Shown here in pieces: positions 55,899 through 64,000 of a DNA stretch of 64,000 nt; position 1 is the stretch's first letter; every line of letters starts with the position of its first letter. The notes under the pieces are model-generated. The model saw only the letters and a list, made by a program, of their open reading frames with translations. It had not been told where the DNA came from and made no database searches. The position numbers were made by a program, and so were the translations under genes. This DNA comes from Puccinia triticina (taxonomy: Eukaryota; Basidiomycota; Pucciniomycetes; Pucciniales; Pucciniaceae). The stretch covers positions 1,524,001 to 1,588,000 of the forward strand of contig NC_070560.1 of assembly GCF_026914185.1 (NCBI RefSeq). Reading direction: 5' to 3'.

Positions 55899-57135
55899 TG
55901 TCAGCCGGGCTACCATTCTAGAATAGAGCCCCGCCTGCAGCTCCGGTAGCGCAGCCAAGAGCACCGTAAACCGGGTGCAGAGCAGACCGCAGCGCGGATC
56001 TCTGCGCAGCATAGATTTGTTTTAAATTGTTTTAAATATTACAAATAGCTTCCTAGAGAAGCTAGACACCAACGGGACCGCCGCGCGGTCCAGAATCTCT
56101 TCTGTACAATATATCCCAACTAGGTACAAGTAACAAAAACAAGGGAGCATGTATAAAAAGACCCACGTAATACTCAGCAGACAGCCACTGGTTGCGCGAA
56201 AACTACGTGGGCTTGTTAGCGGCTAAATCACTCAGCCACGCGATACAGAGTACTGTAGTACCTGGTCGCATGGAAACAACAGCCGCCAGTAGGCGGCTAA
56301 ACAATCAAGCCACGCGACTCAGAGAACTACAGTACCTGGTCGCGTGGTAGCAATCTTCTTCCGAGCTCCGTCGCAGCAACAGTAGCGGAAAGACTCGGAC
56401 ACGAATCGCCGAAGAGCTCCGCATAGGAACCGACTCCTAGTGATCCTCCACTCGAGAGCAGAGGATCTCTAGCGTGTCATTTCGAGTAGAACTCTTTAAA
56501 CGAGTTCCGAGAAGAAAGAATCTTCCTTGTGACCGGTATCCAAGAGATACGGGTCTTGCGAGTAGCAAGACCAGTAAAGAGGCTGTGCCTTCCAACAAAA
56601 TGTATTGGAAGGCCATCCAGGAGAATAGCGAGCCGACGAGCCTCCCAGAAACAGCATAAAAGCCGGTGTTGGGAGGACTCTGGCTCCCCAGAATCGTCAA
56701 TCACTTTAACCGCCCAGCAGCGCACTACTTCGCCGAACATATTCGTTGATCAGTTCGCTCTCAGCTTGTGTTAGATTGTTTTTAGATTCATTGCTCGTCG
56801 CTGGACTCCTGCTCCAACAGTAAGTCCAGCTCATTTTCTCTTTATCATCTCGGGAGTAATCCCCATCAATTATATACTTGGGAACTTGTCGAACAACCCC
56901 CGCTTGTCGGACCCCAGACAACACAGGACATACTACCCCTGCTTGTCAGGCCCTGTAAGAACCGCCCCGGAGGGCACCTTAACCATTCCGCTGCTCTCGC
57001 GGCCCCTCCGTTACATCCCATCAGGGATATAAATCTTTATAAACCATCATCTTACCGCATCTACAGACGCGCCCACTCGCCGCAGTCACTCGTGTAGCTA
57101 GAGGACTTCGTGTCTTGGCATCACCGAGCCTGACA
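55899..57135 (+). repeat. 3' LTR of gypsy-2
   Basis: 1237 bp, followed by the duplicated TGGAG and the last 17 bases of the TRIM LTR. Confidence 0.94.
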
Positions 57136-57162
57136 TGGAGCCATTCCTTTTCTGACAGCCCG

Positions 57163-57890
57163 TACTCTGGCAATCTACTGATCTCTCTTACTGAGTTGGT
57201 TAATTCTTTGTGACTATTTTTGCTTGGTTAATTTCTCAGAGGATATATGTGGCAGTACATACAGATAAAAAAATACAAGGCTCTTGAATAGTATCTTGCG
57301 CTGACAAGCAGTCAAAAAAAAAAAACAGGAATGTTGTCCTGTGAAAATTGTACAAGGAAGAGAGTGAAAAGAGGCATAAAAACCCATTCTTGGTGCGCCA
57401 GAATGGGGAGGTACGGTCGTCCCTCCTGACGGAGGCTCGCTTCGCGAGTTCAGCCTACCCCCTGGGGGCCCCAAGTCTTGAGGGACTTTGTTAAGTTTGA
57501 TTCCAATTGTAATCCAAGCTAGTTAGCCCAGGCTAATCTAGCCACGGATGTGGATGCTCTCAGATAGTCCCGCACGGTGGAGATGCTCTAAGCCTTGCAT
57601 GCACTTCACGCATGGCTCTCGCCAGCAAGTGCTCGCGAGGCTTTGTTAAGCTAGAAGGCAGCAGGCGGTGTTTAGCTGAACCTTTTTAATAGGTTACTTC
57701 AACAATGCTTCTATGCACAGTGACTGTGCAAAGAAATATTGTTAGGTACTTTGGGGGAGTTTGAATGGTCATTATCCTGAAGCATCTTGCATGTCAACTG
57801 ACAGCAGTTGCCCAACTTTTTCTTGTAGTGCGCTGCCCACCCTGTTACTGATACAGAGCACAAAGGGAAAGAAAGATTCAAAGACAAAAA
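57163..57890. other. Host flank, no gene
   Basis: GGAGATGCTCTAAG (about 57570) and GATGCTCTC words resemble the right end of the MITE at 43757-44887. An A13 run lies near 57314. No coding signal was recognised. Confidence 0.4.
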
Positions 57891-59014
57891 TCATAAAGTG
57901 GTTCTAAACATCCCAATTGTTGTGACAATCAATAAAGCAGAGACAACAAAGGTGGTGAGGCCAATCGACCTTCTGCTGTGAGGAAATTTTCCCGTTTGTA
58001 AGACTTGCTGAACCCGAAAATATCTATGCGTACCTGAAGATTGGGACCCCCAAAAACCGAAATCAGTCCACAGTTGCGCGTAGGAACAGAAAAGGTGATG
58101 CAAAAAGAGTTACCCACCAATGAAAAGAAAGAACAATCCAATGCACACATAACAATTTCCGATCACGCTGGCAAGACTTTTAGTCCGTTTTATCGAATCA
58201 ACATTTTCATGAATCTCGTCGATTACGGATTGAAGGTTGATCAAATTCTGATTGATTTGGTTGAGCGAGAATTGAATTGAGTTGGATGGGTCAGAAAGCC
58301 CAGACAAATTTCCACTTGAAAATGATGGATGTGATAAGGGATCGATGATTGGTTGGACCAAGGTAATTATTTTTTTAACTTGAGCAACCTTGATTTGTTT
58401 GGAAAGTCGTGATAATTGAACAAGTGCTGTACATTGTCAAAGCCGAAGACATCGAATGCGATAAGTTTAAGATGATGTTTAACGGACGACTCAAAATCAT
58501 AAGCAAAACTCACCGATGCCTATGGACGTTAGGCTCAATGAAGTCCTGAACCAGGCCAGAAAGGTTCGCTCATTGGCTAAATGGTCTCTATTGAAAAAGA
58601 GCAGAACAATAGGTAAGCAAACTGAATGCTGTTTTGAAAGTTGACGCCGATGAATAGAGACACCAACCTGGCAACACTTGACTTGTTTTCAAGCCACGCA
58701 ACGGGTGAGAGCACTTTTGACCAGGATTTCAACCCTGCAATTAACACGGGTGGAAATAAGCGGGGTTCAGCACTAGCATCAGCTAGCAGATGGGATACAT
58801 AGCTTGGAACAGGCATACAATGTTCAGAAGTTTGTCCAGTCTGAGTTTGATTGTTCAATGGATGCTGTGAATCAATGGGCGATTGAAGTTCTTCATGTTC
58901 CTGATGATGGCATGGAGTTGATGCTCGATCAATCGGGCAAGCTTCCGTCAGCCCTGGCACGTTTTTGCGTCTTTCGTCAGTTTCCTGGGTCGTGTCCGTT
59001 GTACTATGAACCAT
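57891..59014 (-). CDS. DUF202 family membrane protein
   Basis: Five exons on the minus strand: 58819-59014, 58668-58734, 58514-58587, 58118-58378, 57891-58033. Donors are GTATGC, GTTGGT, GTGAGT and GTGGGT. Phases agree throughout and the sum is 741 nt (246 residues). Domains: a polar N-terminus (1-65), then the DUF202 signature ANERTFLAWFRTSLSL (about 92-107) leading into membrane helix 1. A loop follows with LNQINQNLINLQ. Helix 2 (SVIGNCYVCIGLFFLFIG), HRYF, and helix 3 (LTTFVVSALLIVTTIGMF) end the protein. Three helices and the HRYF..GKFP..R spacing are typical of fungal DUF202 proteins, whose biochemical role is not established. The acceptor of exon 4 is chosen to keep frame; it could be a few bases off. 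It is probably divergently transcribed from the PA28 gene. Confidence 0.87.
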
Positions 59015-59380
59015 GGAAAGTCTCCGTCGCTTTGTAGAGCTCCTTTAATAGGGCTTCGTTTCCGTTGATCAAAGGGTGTCATTGTCATGAATGTCTGTAC
59101 ATTTGTCAGCTGCGCTTCGGGCCTCCGAAACTCCGAAACTCTGTTGGCTCGCGTCTTGTCACTGCTCGGGGAGCCTACCTGTCACATCTGTGTAGTGTGA
59201 CAGTCCTGAGCAAATATATTCTGCACGGTCCGAGAGAGGTCCTCGAAGCCCATCGGATGCTCTGCCGGACCGGACCTGTTTCGGATCAATACCCGATGGG
59301 TTACATGTTTGCCAACAGTCGCATTTCAACAGGATTTATCCGCTTGTCCCGCGGAACAACCTGACAAGAAAGGCAAGAAG
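59015..59380. promoter_or_regulatory. Divergent intergenic region between DUF202 and PA28 genes
   Basis: 366 bp separate the two start codons, which point away from each other, so it should hold both promoters and 5' UTRs. No clear TATA box was seen. A spliced 5' UTR is possible on either side. Confidence 0.5.
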
Positions 59381-60742
59381 ATGGCAACCACTAACGCCCT
59401 GTGGACCGAAGCAACTGACAAGACCGTACAAAATCAACTGAAGAACTGGACGCAAGAGATCGAGCAGAAAGGCAAAGAGGCAATTCACGTTCGATTGCCA
59501 GCAAAAGTTAAGCTCTATTCATCCTCTATAATCCTTGAAAAGTTTGAGATTTCAAAGCTCCGCCAATCACGCGGCATTTTTCGTTCGTTTGTTAATGTCC
59601 GATTTCAACTTTTTCAGATATTGGAGATCAATCATGTCCTAGAGAACTTTTCCGACTCTACTCTGGGACAGTTAGTTCCTACCGAACCAGCTTTATCTTC
59701 GCCTCCTGATGAGCCTGATAACAACACAGGTCGGAAGAAACGAAAAGTTACCAATGGCAAAGAAACCCAACCACCAACAACCGATCACACCGCTCCTGGT
59801 GGAGTTAAAAACCCTAGCCGTGCGACATACATCCGTTTATCAATAATTTGCAACCTCATCAACAAGCTGCACACTAACGATCTATCATCGACTCCTCTTA
59901 TTTTCAGACGTGGCCAGCAATCCAAAAGTGAACGCGCACTACATCTTCTTGAGGACACATTGGGAGGAACTGATCAATATCACGAATGCAATCAAAATTC
60001 ACATCAATTTATTGGTTCCTAAGATAGTGAGATCATACTTATCGTTCTGATATGCTTGGACAGGCGATCAATAACCGATAAACAATTTTGTGCTCCATTT
60101 TGATCTAAAAATCGAAATACGACAAAATTCAGGAAGATGGAGATACGTTTGGTGTTCAAGTCCAAGAAGAGTGTCTCTCAGAGCTTTCACGCGCACAGGA
60201 CAGTGGATATAAGTAGGTAGAGCTTTTCAACTCTTGTCTAATACAGCCTGAAATTGGTGATTGAAATCACTACGGTCGTATAAACTAGTCTGCTCGAAGC
60301 ACAGCTCAAACATAACATGTCGCGAGCCAAGTTGGCGTCTAAATTGATCAAGTACCCAAATGTTGAAGATTATCAACTTGCCTTGGTTTGTCTATCCTCT
60401 CACAATCAGTCATTCTGAAACCAGCCACAAGTGAAGCAGCACGTACAACCTTGCATGTGATTTTTTATCAAATCAAAGTCAAAACAGCTCTGATCCTATT
60501 CTTCTTCACCACTGTCCCAGCAAGAACATGATCGCAAATCGATTTTCTTATGTCGTCAACATCTACTGGATCTCAGAAACATCTACGCCCTTTTGACCGA
60601 TCTACTTCATAAGAACATTGTCAAAATTACCAAACCGAAAGGTGCTAACTCCGATGGCATGTAGGTTGTTTCATCCATCAATCTCTTTCCTTTATTCTTA
60701 ACCAAAAAACTTATAAATTATTTATTATGTCACAGGTATTGA
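59381..60742 (+). CDS. PSME3: Proteasome activator PA28-gamma (REG-gamma) homologue
   Basis: Subunit of the heptameric ring that caps the 20S proteasome and opens its gate without ATP, usually nuclear. Seven exons: 59381-59506, 59618-59819, 59908-60026, 60133-60212, 60289-60385, 60521-60660, 60736-60742; 771 nt, 256 residues, against about 254 in human PSME3. Matches to the family by recall: helix 1 region KILEINHVLENF, basic patch GRKKRKV in the variable linker (likely nuclear localisation), activation-loop block EDGDTFGVQVQEE, SRAKLASKLIKYPNVEDY, and the C-terminal helix LRNIYALLTDLLHKNIVKI. The protein ends in Tyr, the residue that docks into the proteasome alpha ring in PA28-gamma. The exon 2/3 junction (donor GTGCGA) is the least certain. 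Confidence 0.9.
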
Positions 60743-62456
60743 AGGTGTTGACGAATCAGTCACTTTTTCAAAAGTGTACTTGCTTACCTCCACCAATTAT
60801 TTGGCACGATGGATGATGGTCAAACTCCTCAGATGTATCTTTCTCCGTGTTCGTGATTTCCAACCCAGTGCTACTGGATTTCCAAATGTCACTTCTCCGC
60901 TCCAGGTCTGCTCATGAAATGAAAAGTAGGATACATCCCACGGAAGAGGTTTGAGAGCTTCGGCAAAAATTGCCTAATCCAACTGGCATGTCCACCGGAT
61001 TACCGTTTCATTGAACCCATATAATTTACTTAAGAGTAGTGCAGAAGCTTATCACATTGGAAATATCTGTCATCTCCGTGGTGCTGTCTATATCCCTCAA
61101 TCACAACGCTATGTGTAACCTGATCTGACTAAAATGTATTTTGAGCAAGATGAATTTCATCAAAGAAGCCTGGAAGTGAACAATCAATTTACAAAGCCAA
61201 GCTACATGAGCGTCCAATTCAACAGGTGTGGTTTGAATCTTGGTTTGGTTGGAATGGCAGCCCACCATTCCAAGACCAGGAGAAAGCTTCAAGTTCTGCG
61301 CAATTATCACCCATCCCAACACTGATTTCAAGCTATAAGCTCGCCTCCGTGTTCCCCGGGCCTCGAGCTCCCTTGCGAAGGAGGACTAGACGACTGAACT
61401 ACTTCCGGCCGAAGGCCACTCGGTGGGTCAAAATTATTCACGCCAAGTTCAGGTTTTCAAGCAGTGGAAGGCATTTTGCTCAAATCTTTTTACTGAGCAC
61501 GGCCCCAGGTAATCAAGCTGTAAAAAATGATCAATTTGAAGGGATGAAGTTCATCAACAACAGTTATTTACTGAAATATCTGCCACGGGCAAGATTTAAC
61601 CACAGACTAGCAGTACCTGGCACGGGCAGGGTTCAGCCAAAGTGCAACTCGGAACCATCATCCACCACGCACTCATCCTCCAAGGAGGTATGTAATGCCG
61701 CTCCTCATGACAGACAAAATTGGATAAGATCAACCCGAGAGTACTTTTATTTCATTGACGAAAGCCTTCGCGTTTTTGGTGGGTCGGGTTCAACTGAGCG
61801 TCGGGAGAATCTTACATTAGGGACAGTAGTCGTCAGCAATCCTCCGAGCGAGTTGTTGTTTTCAACTTGGTACTTGGACAGCTCGATGTCTTTCCGGAGG
61901 CTTTGGCCACTCCCAACCTGATTCAGCAAGTTTTCGTTTTGAGTACTTTCTCGAATGTCCAGTGCTTTGGATACGTTCTTGAAGTGAAACGCACCAGAGC
62001 GAACATATTTATTGTGAACTCCACTATGCATCGGAAAAACTAGTCTGGCCTTAAATCGCACGGGATTTTTCAGAGCTCATGTTGAAGCTTGCTTCAAGGC
62101 GACTGAGTTGCTGGGCGGCTGGTCACGATTGGACCAGCCTCTCCCAGCTCCCTGTTGCGATTCACATACAATGAAAGGAGATCGTCCAAAAGATCATGTC
62201 AAGGAAAAATTAGAAGTAATGAGTCAAAAATTTAAGGCACTGTGTTGGCTTGTCGACCCAAGACTTGTCGACACTTGTCGACGAATCTCAATCAATGCAA
62301 TTGGGATGTCGTTCCGCAATTTTCGGGATTCGCTGACGACGCATAATCAATTTCAGCCCCCCCCCCCATGGCCGGTCAAATCCCTAGATACCGAAAATGA
62401 TAAATTACCGTCATATGGGCTCGTTGGCCAAACTAATTAACGTCTTGTATCATCTA
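60743..62456. other. Between genes; no supported gene
   Basis: The first part is presumably the PA28 3' UTR. A plus-strand open frame (61226-61921) starts with GTG and shows no domain; a minus-strand frame (61747-62061) is likewise unrecognised. C9 run near 62357. Confidence 0.4.
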
Positions 62457-63344
62457 TCATCTAATTAACGAGGTCATTGAAAACAGTAAAATGAATGCCA
62501 AGATGAAATAAGCCTGGGTACGACAGTAAACTTTCAGAAGCCTTTGGGATTGACCACTCCCGGAGGTAAGCGTTAAATGGTGTTCCGTCTTCTCAGTAGA
62601 GTTGACAGTCTCGGTCGCAGATAAGGTTCGGTTTGTAACTCCGCTTGCTCTTGCTAGTAGGATTAACCTTTTCCGATCGATTACAGTGCAGTTCAAACAA
62701 TTCCTCAGGATCTGCGCAGGTGAAGAACAAGAACAGTAAGCCCCACCGCTGCTTTTTGTACAGCTGCTCATCAAAATGCGGTACGTACTTGAGTCAAGTA
62801 GAATTCAATTTCCCTCACTTTTCCCCCCAACCTGGCTCTTTGAAAGTTGAGAACAAATCCTGGCCTGTTTGGTTTGGTATCGAAGCCAAAAATAATAGGG
62901 GCGCTTGATTTCATAAGCTGATCAAGTTGTCGGTAAAATCAATCCCAAGATTTGGTGATCAGACATACCCTTTTGATAAGCTCAAAATCTTGGCTGCTGA
63001 CTGGTTGCTTAACACACGTAGTGCAATGTCCATGGCGCCATAGATTTTCCAATAAGTTGTCAGAAGTAAAACTTCATCCTTCGCCATTTGCTTTCGTCTC
63101 TCTCCTTGCCTTATGTGTTCTTCCTCGTCCGTCAAATTTTCCCCAGGCTCAAACTGAGAGCTACCTCCAGTGCCTGATCCTTTTTCCAACGCCACTTTGT
63201 GCTCCAATTGAAATATAAATTTATCTATCGCGAATCCCACGGAGCTCTTGTTGTCTAAGGAACTTTGAAAATCGATAGACGACTGGTATGAAACAACACA
63301 AAATTCATCAGTTTTTGCTTCTGCTATTACTCCAATTCCGTTTT
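62457..63344 (-). CDS. Multi-exon gene of unknown function (5' end not defined)
   Basis: Three exons join in frame on the minus strand with consensus signals: 62969-63344 (possibly longer), 62789-62903, 62457-62711. Donors GTATGT and GTACGT, acceptors ATCAAG and GCGCAG. Readable stretches include KDEVLLLTTYWKIYGAMDIA, APIIFGFDTKPNRPGF and KVREIEFYLTQ. The C-terminus has a likely membrane helix (AYFILAFILLFSMTSL), though another intron could remove it. I do not recognise the family. The first visible acceptor (TCAAAG at 63345) implies an upstream exon I could not place. Confidence 0.5.
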
Positions 63345-63474
63345 CTTTGATTAAAGATGTGATAAAATGATCGTTAAGCGAGTTATCAAGAGTCAAGTTG
63401 GGAATTATTTACATAAGTGACTCCATTCAGTTCCAAATCCGGTATTCCTGGTATGGGCTGTTTCTAATCAAAAG

Positions 63475-63775
63475 AAGATTCACACCGAGGAACATGAAAT
63501 GAAGAAGAGGGAAAAAATTGGTTCAGCTGTCCACAACCATGTCATGTCACTCGTAAAGCTTGTTATACCAGAAGAAAGTCGAGAGAAAATATGATATTGT
63601 TACCGCATCATTGACACATGAAACCTCTGAAAACCTGTCTATCGAAAGCGGGCTAACTTTCTCTTTCCAGTACAACGAGTTGCCGTTCGAGTTGTTACTA
63701 CCAATTACGTCGCTGATGAAACAAGGAATTCGGGATTTATTTGACGACTTGAAATTGAAACTGGAGGAGTTGTAG
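63475..63775 (+). CDS. Candidate terminal exons of an unknown plus-strand gene
   Basis: 63475-63552 and 63671-63775 join in frame across a 118-bp intron (donor GTAAAG, branch GCTAAC, acceptor TTCCAG). They read a charged helix (HEMKKREKIGSAVHNH) then NELPFELLLPITSLMKQGI and KLKLEEL before a TAG. The first exon is preceded by a branch-like CTAAT and an AG. Upstream exons were not found, and the opposite strand is also open here, so this is tentative. Confidence 0.3.
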
Positions 63776-64000
63776 GTACTAAATATGCTTGGATTTTTCA
63801 ACAGCTCAGTCGAAATCGTTTTTGGGATATTAAATGATGCGCAGATAAAGAGTACTGTGCGCATGGAGCAGAGGAGGCGATTTTTGTCATAAGTCAGTTT
63901 CTTGACTTCATCCTTTGGTATATTAGTTTTAGAAGAATCATTTCAGTGAGAATTTTATTATTGTCCTGAAGGGATCATGCTTTCCAATTTCGTAGACTAT
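63776..64000. other. Right edge, no gene recognised
   Basis: GATGCGCAG (63837-63845) could be another 3' splice site after a GTACTA donor at 63776. Nothing further can be supported before the window ends. Confidence 0.3.

Larger units (their letters stand above)
47844..57135 (+). mobile_element. Ty3/gypsy chromodomain retrotransposon (gypsy-2)
   Basis: LTRs 47844-49093 (1250 bp) and 55899-57135 (1237 bp) differ by a 13-bp direct-repeat unit near 48115 and about one substitution. They start TGTCAGCCGG, end CGAGCCTGACA, and are flanked by TGGAG (47839-47843, 57136-57140). The gene order matches gypsy-1 in the opposite orientation. All frames are open, so it is recent. Confidence 0.95.
47540..57157 (+). 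mobile_element. 321-bp miniature LTR retrotransposon (TRIM) with tRNA-like LTRs, interrupted by gypsy-2
   Basis: LTR 47540-47650 (111 bp), internal 47651-47749 (99 bp), second LTR 47750-47843 plus 57141-57157 (94 + 17 = 111 bp, split by gypsy-2). GCCCG flanks both outer ends (47535-47539, 57158-57162). The LTRs differ at two bases. The interior holds only a half-tRNA-Tyr primer site at its start and a purine tract (CTGGGAGGA) at its end. Ends TGTTAG..CTGACA, the 5-bp duplication and the primer site resemble those of copia-2, the likely helper (inference). Each LTR contains a tRNA-like unit with RNA polymerase III boxes. Confidence 0.9.

Noticed and set aside
60317..60664. A separate 70-residue gene starting at ATG 60317
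   Set aside because: It is the 3' part of the PA28 gene: the upstream exons join in frame and the family alignment continues across 60289.
61226..61921. 231-codon plus-strand frame after the PA28 gene
   Set aside because: Starts with GTG, lacks family features, and the opposite strand is equally open in part.

Overview
The window is a repeat-packed piece of a fungal nuclear chromosome. The two recognisable host genes at the right end carry many short introns with fungal-type splice sites (CTAAC-like branch points). The transposons are LTR retrotransposons with fungal gypsy-chromodomain and copia architectures, and one Gag has a short CCHC knuckle of a kind I associate with rust fungi. A basidiomycete, most likely a rust (Pucciniales), is my inference; nothing in the sequence proves the genus. 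No bacterial, organellar or rRNA sequence is seen.

Layout. 1-1097: degenerate LTR-related sequence with no supported gene. 1098-18737: a minus-strand, gag-only LTR element (4-bp duplication ACGC, tRNA-Tyr primer site). It was broken by a plus-strand copia element (copia-1, 4437-17436, duplication CTTTC), whose 5' LTR was in turn broken by a large non-coding LTR element (4635-11322, duplication GCGT). 18738-21980: minisatellites, foldbacks and homopolymers. 21981-36418: a second copia element (copia-2, duplication AATAG) interrupted inside its RNase H by a young minus-strand gypsy element (gypsy-1, 26665-35288, duplication AGGGC). 36419-47539: relic LTRs, a tRNA-like gene abutted by a solo LTR, a CACTA-like MITE and four arrays of palindromes sharing a GACCGG/CCGGTC core. 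47540-57157: a 321-bp miniature LTR retrotransposon whose LTRs are built on a tRNA-like sequence, interrupted by a young plus-strand gypsy element (gypsy-2, 47844-57135, duplication TGGAG). 57158-64000: host DNA with a five-exon DUF202 membrane-protein gene (minus), a seven-exon PA28-gamma/PSME3 proteasome-activator gene (plus), and a multi-exon gene of unknown function (minus).

The insertion history reads directly from target-site duplications: three separate nests, with the innermost elements having nearly identical LTR pairs.

The least ordinary signals are these. (1) The tRNA-bearing miniature element. (2) A small two-exon leader protein conserved between gypsy-1 and gypsy-2, whose AUG appears to be assembled by splicing from an exon inside the LTR. 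(3) A conserved reading frame overprinted on the 5' end of both gypsy Gag-Pol genes. (4) Three unrelated elements whose primer sites all match tRNA-Tyr, two of them to the anticodon arm. (5) A shared ACGC/GCGT target preference in three non-autonomous insertions.
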